From the NCBI GenBank assembly GCA_964388085.1, contig CAYLZW010000084.1, positions 1 to 20,344 on the forward strand: a stretch of 20,344 nt of DNA, given 5' to 3'. A model generated the notes under the pieces. That model worked only from the letters and a program-made list of their open reading frames with translations. It was not told the DNA's origin and did no database searches. Each line of letters starts with the position of its first letter. Position 1 is the first letter of the stretch. This DNA comes from CAYLZW01 sp964388085 (GTDB taxonomy: Bacteria > Myxococcota > UBA727 > CAYLZW01). The position numbers were made by a program, and so were the translations under genes. Shown one piece after another: positions 6,917 to 14,258 of this stretch.

Positions 6917-7549
6917 ATGAGCGAACCAAGCGACGACGACGACGAGGGCGGGAAGGTCGTTCGCCTCGACTTCAAGAAGGCCCGCGAAGAGCGAGAGCAG
7001 CGCAGAGAGCCCGAGGATCCCTGGGCCGCGCAGAAGCTGCAGGCGTTCGAGCGGCTCATCGACGAGGGCATGGTGCTCGTCACGCTCGACTCGCGCCGGC
7101 CTGGTGTGAGCGTGCCGCCGCATCACCAAGGCGATGTGCAGCTCGGGCTCAACTTCTCGCATCGCTTCTACACGGGCGACTTCGCCTACGACGAGCGTGG
7201 CGTCCGCGCCTCGTTGAGCTTCCGCGGGGAGCCCTTCTTCTGCGACATCCCGTGGAGCGCGGTGTTCATGCTGCGCAGCCACGTCACCGACGAGGTCTTC
7301 CTGTTCCCGGCGTCGGTGCCGGAGGAGCTCGAGGACATGCTCCGGCACATCGAGGACCAGCTCGAAGCCCAGCGGGAGACGCAAGAGCCGGGCGACGACG
7401 ACGCGCCGACCGCGTCCCTGAAGGAAGCGGGGTTCGGGCCCGGCGACAACGGCTCGGGGCCGAGCGACGACAGCCGCGATGGGAGTGGGCCGGATGACGA
7501 CGATCCCGACGACGACGGCGGCCCGGGCCTGAAGCTCGTCAAAGGCTGA
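6917..7549 (+). CDS. sspB: SspB-like ClpXP proteolysis adaptor
   Basis: SspB proteins bind ssrA-tagged and other substrates and hand them to ClpXP. The 210-residue product starts at ATG 6917, with GGGAG six bases upstream. Residues about 37-135 match the SspB fold: a leading helix (QKLQAFERLIDEGMVLVTLD), then GVSVPPHHQGDVQLGLNFSHRF, then the strand pair with RASLSFRGEPFFCDIPWSAVFML, equivalent to the family's substrate-binding sheet and its 'vP..AV' element. A long flexible linker rich in Asp, Gly and Ser (about 155-203) leads to the C-terminal GLKLVKG, closely matching the ClpX-binding tail of enterobacterial SspB (LRVVK). The N-terminus is also very acidic (SEPSDDDDEG). This full layout of fold, disordered tether and ClpX peptide makes the assignment strong. 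Confidence 0.9.
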   Translation: MSEPSDDDDEGGKVVRLDFKKAREEREQRREPEDPWAAQKLQAFERLIDEGMVLVTLDSRRPGVSVPPHHQGDVQLGLNFSHRFYTGDFAYDERGVRASLSFRGEPFFCDIPWSAVFMLRSHVTDEVFLFPASVPEELEDMLRHIEDQLEAQRETQEPGDDDAPTASLKEAGFGPGDNGSGPSDDSRDGSGPDDDDPDDDGGPGLKLVKG

Positions 7550-7618
7550 ACGTCACCCGGATGGGTTGCTTCCGGCGGCGGGTTTCGGGAGCATCGGCCC
7601 TCGACGAACGGGGGGCGG

Positions 7619-9019
7619 ATGCAGTGTCCGAATTGCAGCCGGGAGCTCGAGCCAGACGCCGTCATCTGCGCCGGCTGTGACTACATTCTCGATACGTCCT
7701 TCCTCGGCGACGACATCACCGATGATCGTCCGCCGGATGAGCGCTCTCCTGCGTTCGGCGGCGACGCGCTCATCCTCGGTGACGTCACCAACGATTACGC
7801 CGAGGTGTTCAGCGAAGAGACCGGCAGCTACCTCGACGCTGCCACCGGCGCCGAGACGCGCGCGCTGCGACGTGCGCCCGTCTACGTCGACGCCAGCACC
7901 GCGCAGCTCACCGCGCCCGACGCCATCGTCGGCCGCACGGACGCGCCGGCCCCGCCGCTCACGCCCTTCGAGGAGCACGTGCTCTCGTTCTTCGACGGCC
8001 AGCGAACGGTCCAACAGGCGCAGGACGAGAGCGGCCTCGGCATCGAGGACCTGCGCATCGCCGTCTGCATGCTGCACGAGAAGGGCCTCGTCGGCTTGCG
8101 CGCGCAGGACTACGAGGACGCCGACGAGACCGAGCTCGAGGCCAAGCTCCCCGCGGCGCTCCTGGCCGAGCGCGGCGAATTGCCGCCTTCCCGTGAAGCG
8201 CACGACGACGGCGCCATCCCGCCGATGCCGAGCGCGCCTCCCTCGGAGCCCGGGCTCTCCCTCGATGAGCCCGCGACCGTGCAGACCCCCTCGTTGCGAG
8301 GCGAGGCGGAGCCGCCGCCCACGGCCGTCTCTGCCGGCGGGATCGCGCAAGAGCGGCCGAAGCCGCGGGCGCCCGCGCCGAGAGGCCCGCCCGTCTCCGC
8401 CGTCGATCGCGCCAAGGCGAGGGGCGTCTATGACCTCGCCATGAAGGACATCCAGAACGGCCGGCTCGCGCGGGCGCGAATGTACGCCAAGCTGGCCTCC
8501 ACGCTCGATCCGCGGGAGGAGACCTACAAGGACCTGCTCGCCAATTGGGACCGCGTGGTGACGGCGTCGTCGACGTCCACCGGTCAGGGAGCTGCGCCGA
8601 CGTCGTTGGCCGACCTCGAGAAGCTGCCGGACGACGTGCGTCTGTTCAAGGAGGCGGAGCAAGCCGAGGCGAAGGGCGAGTTTCGAAAGGCCGTCTCGCT
8701 CTTGCGGGAGGCGATCGGGAAGAACCCCGACGAAGGCGCGCTGCACAATCGCCTCGGGGTCGTTTTGGCGACGAGGCTGAAGGACTTCACCGGCGCCATG
8801 AGCGCGCTGTTCGCGGCCGTGGAGCTCGAGCCGGACAACGCGAACTTCAAGCACAACCTGGCGAAGGTGCTCGCTGCCGCCGAGGGAAAGCGCTCGGTGG
8901 GCGACATGGACATCTCGGAGCTCTTGACCGGGACCGGAGAATTCGACGCCAAGAAGGCGGAGGCCGTGGGGAAGGGGCGCAAGAGCGGCTTCGCGGCGTT
9001 CAAGCGGAAGCTGTTCTGA
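7619..9019 (+). CDS. Zinc-ribbon / winged-helix / TPR cytoplasmic protein
   Basis: The 466-residue product starts at ATG 7619, behind a G-rich site. The first 20 residues form a zinc ribbon with Cys3-x2-Cys6 and Cys17-x2-Cys20. Residues about 113-162 (PLTPFEEHVLSFFDGQRTV, then GIEDLRIAVCMLHEKGLVGL) look like the small winged-helix module seen in DUF4388-like deltaproteobacterial regulators. A Pro/Glu/Ala-rich linker follows. The C-terminal third has helical hairpins: AKARGVYDLAMKDIQNGRLARARMYAKLASTLDP, and tandem TPRs from EAEQAEAKGEFRKAVSLLREAIGKNP to AVELEPDNANFKHNLAKVL. The extreme C-terminus is basic (GKGRKSGFAAFKRKLF). It is probably a scaffold or regulatory protein. I know no named orthologue, and the substrate or partner cannot be read from the sequence. 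Confidence 0.8.
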   Translation: MQCPNCSRELEPDAVICAGCDYILDTSFLGDDITDDRPPDERSPAFGGDALILGDVTNDYAEVFSEETGSYLDAATGAETRALRRAPVYVDASTAQLTAPDAIVGRTDAPAPPLTPFEEHVLSFFDGQRTVQQAQDESGLGIEDLRIAVCMLHEKGLVGLRAQDYEDADETELEAKLPAALLAERGELPPSREAHDDGAIPPMPSAPPSEPGLSLDEPATVQTPSLRGEAEPPPTAVSAGGIAQERPKPRAPAPRGPPVSAVDRAKARGVYDLAMKDIQNGRLARARMYAKLASTLDPREETYKDLLANWDRVVTASSTSTGQGAAPTSLADLEKLPDDVRLFKEAEQAEAKGEFRKAVSLLREAIGKNPDEGALHNRLGVVLATRLKDFTGAMSALFAAVELEPDNANFKHNLAKVLAAAEGKRSVGDMDISELLTGTGEFDAKKAEAVGKGRKSGFAAFKRKLF

Positions 9020-9047
9020 GCAGAGCTCAGCTAATGTGTCGTCGTAA

Positions 9048-9182
9048 AACCGCGCAACGAAGGGGTGTATCCCGATTACGGCGACGGTCACGGAGCACGA
9101 TTCCGGCGACGACGGCGGACACGCCCTACGGCCACGGCCACGTCGGGTTACGGGGCATTCCGCCGTAACCGCGCAACGAAGA
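9048..9182. repeat. Pair of 15-bp direct repeats flanking the convergent gene junction
   Basis: AACCGCGCAACGAAG occurs at 9048-9062 and again at 9168-9182. The second copy lies in the last codons of the rsmB-like gene. The DNA between is rich in ACGG units. Confidence 0.6.
9147..9171. terminator. Hairpin at the convergent junction
   Basis: GGTTACGG (9147-9154) pairs with CCGTAACC (9164-9171) across a nine-base loop, giving a perfect 8-bp stem. It overlaps the stop codon of the minus-strand methyltransferase and lies 128 bases past the plus-strand TPR gene stop. No T-run follows on either strand, so it is only a weak terminator candidate. Confidence 0.35.
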
Positions 9183-10104
9183 ACCCGTGCAGCACGCCAT
9201 CGGGCAACACGCGCCGCGCGCGCGTCACCTCGTCCGCAAACGCCTTCCCCCGCCACTCGGAGAGCCCCGGCAGCGTCGTCCCGAAGGGCAGCTCGAGCTC
9301 TTCGACGCTCAGCTCACCGGCACATCTCTCGAGCGCATACTGCAGCACCGCCTCGTTCTCGTCCGGGCTGTAACTGCACGTCGAATACACCAGCTCACCG
9401 CCAGGCTTCAGCGCCTTCACCGCGGCCAGCAGCAGGCGCCGCTGCTTGCGCGCCATCTCCCTCACCTTCCGCTCGCTCCAGCGCGCGAACGTCTCCGCAT
9501 CCTCGAGGCAGATGCGCGCCTCCGACGAGCAAGGCGCGTCCAGCAGCACGCGGTCGAAGCGGCCGGGGACCTTTTTGGCCACCAGCGAGCCGTCCATCAG
9601 GAAGGTGCGCACGAAGCGTCCGGCGCCGGCGCGCTCGAGGTTCCCCTTCAGCTTGAAGAAGCGCGGCTTGATCTTCTCCACGGCCGAGAGCTCACCCTCG
9701 AGCTGCATTCGCTCGGCGACCAACAGCGTCTTACCGCCCGGCGCGGCGCAGAGATCGAGCACGCTCTCGTGTGGCTGCGGGTCGAGCGCCAGCACCGGCA
9801 GCACGCTCGCGGGATTCATCACCAGCACGCGGCCGTCATTGACGACGTGGCTATGGGTCAGCGCCTCTCGCTGCTCCCTCGGCGTGACATAGAGGCCGGC
9901 GGCGTTCGCGAGCGGCTCTGGCGTGACGCCGTCGGCTCGCAGCTCGGCGAGCGATTCACCCATGTCATTGTCGGCAATCTTCAGCCGATTCAGCCGAAAG
10001 CAGGGCGCCGGCCGCTGCTCGAGGTGCTGCCGCACGAGACGTGCGTTGTCGTCTCCGAGGGCCTCGTGCAGGCGTGCGACGAGGTCCTCGGGCGGAGATC
10101 TCAC
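9148..10104 (-). CDS. RsmB/NOP2/Sun-family RNA (cytosine-5) methyltransferase
   Basis: This enzyme should methylate C5 of a cytosine in rRNA or tRNA using S-adenosylmethionine. GTG 10104 gives 318 residues; the frame is open further upstream, but that part lies inside the preceding membrane-protein gene, whose stop overlaps this start (GTGA, 10101-10104). Motifs: the SAM-binding LDLCAAPGGKT (116-126), motif IV LLDAPCSS (187-194, Cys192 is the release cysteine), and motif VI VYSTCSYSPDENE (239-251, Cys243 is the catalytic nucleophile). The product ends with the usual HGFFVARLRR strand. A short N-terminal segment (FRLNRLK) fits the NOP/Sun substrate domain. The NusB-like N-terminal domain of E. 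coli RsmB is absent, so it is closer to short RsmF/NSUN-type enzymes. Its place at the end of a lipid-transport operon seems incidental. Confidence 0.92.
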   Translation of the reverse strand: MRSPPEDLVARLHEALGDDNARLVRQHLEQRPAPCFRLNRLKIADNDMGESLAELRADGVTPEPLANAAGLYVTPREQREALTHSHVVNDGRVLVMNPASVLPVLALDPQPHESVLDLCAAPGGKTLLVAERMQLEGELSAVEKIKPRFFKLKGNLERAGAGRFVRTFLMDGSLVAKKVPGRFDRVLLDAPCSSEARICLEDAETFARWSERKVREMARKQRRLLLAAVKALKPGGELVYSTCSYSPDENEAVLQYALERCAGELSVEELELPFGTTLPGLSEWRGKAFADEVTRARRVLPDGVLHGFFVARLRRNAP

Positions 10105-11897
10105 GCGGCCTTCCGTGCGGGCGGAAAGGCGCCGGTGCCGGCGGTGCCGTCCTCCCGTCGTCGAGAGAACGCTTCGGCGCCACGAGCGAGCGCGCGCCTG
10201 CCGGCGTAACCGGCGACGAGGCAGGGGACGAGCGCGCACAGGCACGCGCCGAGCGGGCCGACGACGGGCCCCGCGAAGCGCAGCACACCCCCGCCCATCA
10301 TGGCCAGCATCGCCGCGAGCCCGCACATGACGACGGCGAGGCCCATGGTCGCGAGCGCGCCCGGCCCCATGGCGAGCTCGGAGACGCTGACGGCGTCGAA
10401 CACGGGCGAGACGCTGCCGCGGCCGGTGCCCCAGGCGGCCATGGCCACGCTCATGACGGCGACGGTCAGCGTCGTCGTGAGCCACAGCAAGGTCGGCAGC
10501 TCGATGACATAGCCGCCCGCGAGCGCGACCAGCGTCGGGAAGAACGACACCACGGGGAGCGTCGCGAGGAACTTCGCGTACACGACGTCCTCGGGCGGCA
10601 GCGGGGAGCCCTCGACGATCCACACCGCCGGTCCCTCGAGGCCCATCTGCGGGAAGGCGAAGCGCGCCGCGAGCCCCGCCGAGATGAACGTGACGAGGCC
10701 GACGTGCATGCCGCCGATGAACACGTCCTTGGCCATGGGGAAGGGCTCGAAGCCGAGCACGAGCGCCTGCGCGTTGATGAGGTAGATGACGGCGATGCCG
10801 AGCAGCAGCACCAGTTGGCTCCACTGCGAGGGATCGCGCAGGAACGCGAGCAGATCCTTCTCGAGCAGAGGGCGGATGTGCGCGGGAGCCGCCCTGGTGA
10901 CGAGGCGCAGCGCCGACTCCGGCAGCGAGCCGCGCCGGAGCCCGGTCGGGGACTCGTCGTCGGCGAGGTCTCTGGCGCGCAGGTACAAGAGGCGGTGCGA
11001 GAGGTAGGCGACGAGGTAGAGCGCCAAGGCGCAGGCCAGCAGCAGCCACAGCGAGGGCAGGTCCCCCTCGGCGGCGAAGCGCGCGCCGAAGCTCGAGGGG
11101 AGCCAGTCGGGACCGACGCTGACGAGGTTCTTCTGCTCCTCGAGCAAGCGGGCGGCGCCCTCCTCGGTCATCACCTGCTCGACGCGGGCGGAGCGCAACA
11201 CGCCGAGCGCCACGGCGCTGACGACGCCGACGACGAGCAGCATGAGGCGACGCAGGCGGCCGGCGGGCAAGAGCGCGCCTCCCACGTGCGCGAGCAGGGC
11301 GCCGATGGCCACCGGCAGCGAGGCGATGACGACGAGGACGAACAGCCCGCGCGCCAGCACCAGCGGCTGATCGGTGCCGCGCAAGAAGCCGGTGAGCGCG
11401 ACGACGCCGAGGGCGAGGGTGGCGGGCACCGCGGCGAAGGCGGTCTCGGCCACGCGGTCTGTGAAGCGGGCCCAGGGCGGCGTGGCGCTCGCGTTCCAGA
11501 ACCACAGATCCTGCGACGTGAAGAACGCGTTCGCCGCGTGCCCGAGCGACGAGAGCACCAGCGCGCCGAACACGCCGAGGTAGAGCACGCTGAGGGCAGG
11601 GGAGACGAGGTCGAGCGCGTCCTGGCGCCTCAGCCAGAAGCCGCCGGTGGCGGTCACGAAGTAGACGACGACGCCGACGCCGAGCCCGAGCGCGGCCAGG
11701 CCGATGACGCGGGTGGCGCCCTTGCGTCGCTCTTCGGCCGCTCGTCGCGCGTAGATGCGCAGCCGCACGCGCATGCCCGCGGCGACCGAGCGTAGGCCCG
11801 CGTGCGGGCGCTTCTCCGACGGGGGCGTGGCCCGGGCCAGCGAGCCTGGCTCGCCTTTGGGCGTGAGCGGCGTGTGCGCGGAACGGTCTCGCGTCAC
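10101..11897 (-). CDS. Polytopic ABC-2-like membrane protein (putative permease)
   Basis: The 598-residue product starts at GTG 11897, which overlaps the stop of the MCE gene (GTGA). A cytoplasmic Arg-rich N-terminus (about 1-60) precedes roughly 12 hydrophobic segments. The centre contains the pattern LLEKDLLAFLRDPSQWSQL followed by a membrane segment, which I recall from a deltaproteobacterial family of putative ABC exporter permeases (Pfam ABC_tran_2-type). A 'PPEDVVYAKFLATLPVV' stretch is also typical of that family's coupling-helix region. No nucleotide-binding domain is present, so it needs an ATPase partner; the MlaF-type ATPase two genes upstream is the obvious candidate, though such permeases usually pair with their own ATPase. 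The Arg-rich C-terminus is cytoplasmic. Substrate unknown. Confidence 0.75.
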   Translation of the reverse strand: MTRDRSAHTPLTPKGEPGSLARATPPSEKRPHAGLRSVAAGMRVRLRIYARRAAEERRKGATRVIGLAALGLGVGVVVYFVTATGGFWLRRQDALDLVSPALSVLYLGVFGALVLSSLGHAANAFFTSQDLWFWNASATPPWARFTDRVAETAFAAVPATLALGVVALTGFLRGTDQPLVLARGLFVLVVIASLPVAIGALLAHVGGALLPAGRLRRLMLLVVGVVSAVALGVLRSARVEQVMTEEGAARLLEEQKNLVSVGPDWLPSSFGARFAAEGDLPSLWLLLACALALYLVAYLSHRLLYLRARDLADDESPTGLRRGSLPESALRLVTRAAPAHIRPLLEKDLLAFLRDPSQWSQLVLLLGIAVIYLINAQALVLGFEPFPMAKDVFIGGMHVGLVTFISAGLAARFAFPQMGLEGPAVWIVEGSPLPPEDVVYAKFLATLPVVSFFPTLVALAGGYVIELPTLLWLTTTLTVAVMSVAMAAWGTGRGSVSPVFDAVSVSELAMGPGALATMGLAVVMCGLAAMLAMMGGGVLRFAGPVVGPLGACLCALVPCLVAGYAGRRALARGAEAFSRRREDGTAGTGAFPPARKAA

Positions 11898-13366
11898 TGT
11901 TTGTCAACGACGGGCGCGGCGGCCTTCTTGTCCTCGCTCGCGATGGCGGCGCGCACCAGCGCCTTCACGGCGTCGTTCCGGCGTACGTTGCCGAGCAGGA
12001 TCTTGAGGTCCTCGTACACGGTCGGATCGACGAGCAGGCCGCCGATGGTGCCCTTGCCGGCCTTCACGTCGGCGATGAGCAGCTGCACGTCCTTGACGGC
12101 GGTCTTCACGTCGGCGCTGGCCTCGTTCAGGTTCGTGATGAACTCGCCGTCGTCCTCGTCGTAGATGAGGTTGTGCACCACGCCCTCCTTGGTGCGCACG
12201 TCCTCGAGCAGCTGCGTCGCCTGGGCGAGCGCCTCGCGCGCCTGACGCACGGTCTTCTCACCCTCCTTGCCGTAGATGAGCTCGTGCACGAGGCCGTCGC
12301 CGCCCCGCACCTCGGCGATGATCTTGTCGACCTGGCCGAGACCGCTGTCGACCTTCTTCGCCGAGGACGCGAGGCTGCCGACGATGTCGTTGTACTGCTG
12401 CCCGCCCTTCTGATCGAAGACGAGCTGGTGCAGGAGCCCTTCGCCGGTCTGGATCTCCTCGGCGATCGCCTGCACCGAGCGCACGGCGGCGGCGAGCGCC
12501 TCTTCGCCGCCCGCGGCCGTGAAGCTCGACATCACCCGGCGCAGCTCGTCGGTGGAGGCGACCACGTTGTCGAGGATGCGCTGCGCGTCGGCGAGGGCGA
12601 CGTTGAGGTCGACGGTGATGGCGCTCTTGATGAAGTCGCCGTCCTTGTGCGCCGGCTGATCCTGCGAGCCGATGCTGAGGTCCACCGTCTTGTCGCCGAG
12701 CAGGCCCATGCTGTCGACGCTGGCCTCGGAGTCGAGGCGGATGCGCTTCAGCATATCCTTCGGGATGCGCATGACGACGACGACCTTCTTCAGGCGGCCG
12801 ACGCCCACCTGCAGGCTCGTGCCCTCGGAGTTGTTCGTCAGGTCGCGCACCTGCAGCTTCGTCACCTTCTTGAACATCGCGCGGCCGGTCACCGTGGCGC
12901 GAAACTGGCCGACGCGCACGCGCAGGTCCTCGACGAGCCCGTCGTTGCCGTAGGCGTCCTCGCCGTGCACGCGCAGCGTGAAGCTGAGCTGGCTCCTCGG
13001 ATCGAACGCGCTCACCGAGACGTTCATGGCGACCGGCAGCGTGCCGTCGCCCTGCATCTCGAGGTCTGTGTCACCCGCCGGCAGCTCGTGCGCCGGCGTC
13101 ACGGGCACGAGGCTCTGCTCGGCCGCGGGGTCCGGCTCGGGGAGCTGGATCTCGCTGACGATGCCGATCTCATAGCCGGCGAGGCGCACGGGCGCGCCCG
13201 CCTTCAGGCCCGAGACGTTCGGAAACAGCGCCTTCAGGTACGCCGGCTCCTCGAAGAGCCGCCGCTCCTGCCCGATCAGGAAGATGCTCGCGACGAGGAG
13301 CACGAGCCCCAGGGTCACGAAGATCCCCACCTTGATGTCCGTGGCGCGCTCTCGATCGGTGCTCAT
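11894..13366 (-). CDS. MlaD/MCE-domain lipid-transport protein with insertion and C-terminal repeats
   Basis: MCE proteins form periplasmic rings or tunnels that carry lipids between membranes. ATG 13366 (AGGGAG upstream) gives 490 residues; an upstream in-frame ATG adds an unlikely segment. Residues 11-32 are a single inner-membrane anchor (IKVGIFVTLGLVLLVASIFL). The MCE fold begins at 43 (YLKALFPNVSGLKAGAPVRLAGYEIGIVSEI), is interrupted by an insertion of about 115 residues (77-190), and resumes with VVVVMRIPKDMLKRIRLDSEASVDSMGLLGDKTVDLSIG. The C-terminal half is helical, with four repeats: GEGLLHQLVFDQ, GDGLVHELIYGK, KEGVVHNLIYDE and GKGTIGGLLVDP, each followed by a long helix. The C-terminal tail is Lys/Ala-rich. 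It lies downstream of an MlaF-type ATPase gene. Confidence 0.9.
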   Translation of the reverse strand: MSTDRERATDIKVGIFVTLGLVLLVASIFLIGQERRLFEEPAYLKALFPNVSGLKAGAPVRLAGYEIGIVSEIQLPEPDPAAEQSLVPVTPAHELPAGDTDLEMQGDGTLPVAMNVSVSAFDPRSQLSFTLRVHGEDAYGNDGLVEDLRVRVGQFRATVTGRAMFKKVTKLQVRDLTNNSEGTSLQVGVGRLKKVVVVMRIPKDMLKRIRLDSEASVDSMGLLGDKTVDLSIGSQDQPAHKDGDFIKSAITVDLNVALADAQRILDNVVASTDELRRVMSSFTAAGGEEALAAAVRSVQAIAEEIQTGEGLLHQLVFDQKGGQQYNDIVGSLASSAKKVDSGLGQVDKIIAEVRGGDGLVHELIYGKEGEKTVRQAREALAQATQLLEDVRTKEGVVHNLIYDEDDGEFITNLNEASADVKTAVKDVQLLIADVKAGKGTIGGLLVDPTVYEDLKILLGNVRRNDAVKALVRAAIASEDKKAAAPVVDKQ

Positions 13367-13457
13367 GCTCTCCCTGCGCGGCCCCTCGGCAGGAGCCGTG
13401 GCCCACCCTAGCAATGTTTCCGGCACACAGGAGCGCAGCCACCCGCGATGGCCGGGC

Positions 13458-14258
13458 TCAGTCCTCGAACGGCTCCGGATCGCCCTCCATGAAGCCCCGG
13501 ACGATGGCGTCCGGGCCTCGCCTCAGCGCCTCGGGCTCGCCCACGGCGCCGATGCCGTGGTCGTACACGAAGGCCACCCGATCGGCGACCTGGAACACCG
13601 TGGTCATGTCGTGCGTGACGACGAGGCTCGTGCAGTTCAGCCGGTCGCGCAGCGAGAGGATGAGGTCACCGATGCGCTTGGTGTTGACCGGATCGAGGCC
13701 CGTGGTGGGCTCGTCATAGAGGATGACCTCGGGATCGGTCGCGATGGCACGCGCGAGCCCGACGCGCTTCTTCATTCCGCCCGACAGCTCGCTCGGCTTC
13801 TTCTGCTCGATGCCGGGCAGGCCGACCCAGCCGAGCTTCTCGGCGACGCGCTGCGCGATCTCTTCCTCGGCGAGGTCGAACTGCTCGCGCAGCGGGTAGG
13901 CGATGTTGTCGTAGACGTTCATGGAGTCGAACAGCGCGGCCCCCTGAAACACCATCGCCACACGGCGGCGCACCGGAAGGAACTCGGTGTCGCCGTGCAG
14001 CTCGGCCACGTTCTCGCCGTCGAACCAGATCTCACCCTCGTCCTGCCGCAGGAGGCCGATGATCATCTTCAGCATCACGCTCTTGCCGCAGCCCGACGGG
14101 CCGATGACGGCCAGCGTCTCTCCGCGCGTCACGTCGAGGCAGAGGTCGTCGTAGATGACCTGCTTCCCGAACGCCTTGCTCACCCCGCGCAGCGAGATGA
14201 GCGGATCTTTGCCCCGCGCCGGCGGCGGCAGCTCCTTGACCGCGGTGACGCTCGTCAT
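13458..14258 (-). CDS. mlaF: MlaF-type ABC transporter ATPase
   Basis: This ATPase energises phospholipid trafficking through an MCE complex. The 266-residue product carries all ABC motifs: Walker A GPSGCGKS (53-60), Q-loop VFQGAALFDS (Q105), signature ELSGGMKKR (157-165), Walker B VILYDEPTTGLDP (178-190) and H-loop VVTHDM (His216). The 'GAALFDSMNVYDNIAYPLRE' stretch after the Q-loop and the short C-terminal IVRGFMEGDPEPF tail are typical of the MlaF/Ttg2A/Mkl group. Its ATG overlaps the stop of the preceding secretion-ATPase-like gene (ATGA, 14255-14258). A 91-base gap separates it from mlaD. The MlaE permease that normally sits beside it is not in this window. Confidence 0.92.
   Translation of the reverse strand: MTSVTAVKELPPPARGKDPLISLRGVSKAFGKQVIYDDLCLDVTRGETLAVIGPSGCGKSVMLKMIIGLLRQDEGEIWFDGENVAELHGDTEFLPVRRRVAMVFQGAALFDSMNVYDNIAYPLREQFDLAEEEIAQRVAEKLGWVGLPGIEQKKPSELSGGMKKRVGLARAIATDPEVILYDEPTTGLDPVNTKRIGDLILSLRDRLNCTSLVVTHDMTTVFQVADRVAFVYDHGIGAVGEPEALRRGPDAIVRGFMEGDPEPFED

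Noticed and set aside
7553..9256. 567-codon minus-strand frame opposite the zinc-ribbon/TPR gene
   Set aside because: The plus strand has CxxC zinc-ribbon and TPR motifs and a ribosome site; the minus frame has no recognisable domain.
10041..11795. 584-codon plus-strand frame
   Set aside because: Antisense to the polytopic membrane protein; the product is Arg/Glu/His low complexity with no domain.
9148..11907. 919-codon minus-strand frame as one gene
   Set aside because: Only the last 318 codons (from GTG 10104) have methyltransferase motifs; the upstream part is an Arg-rich shadow of the membrane protein gene in another frame.
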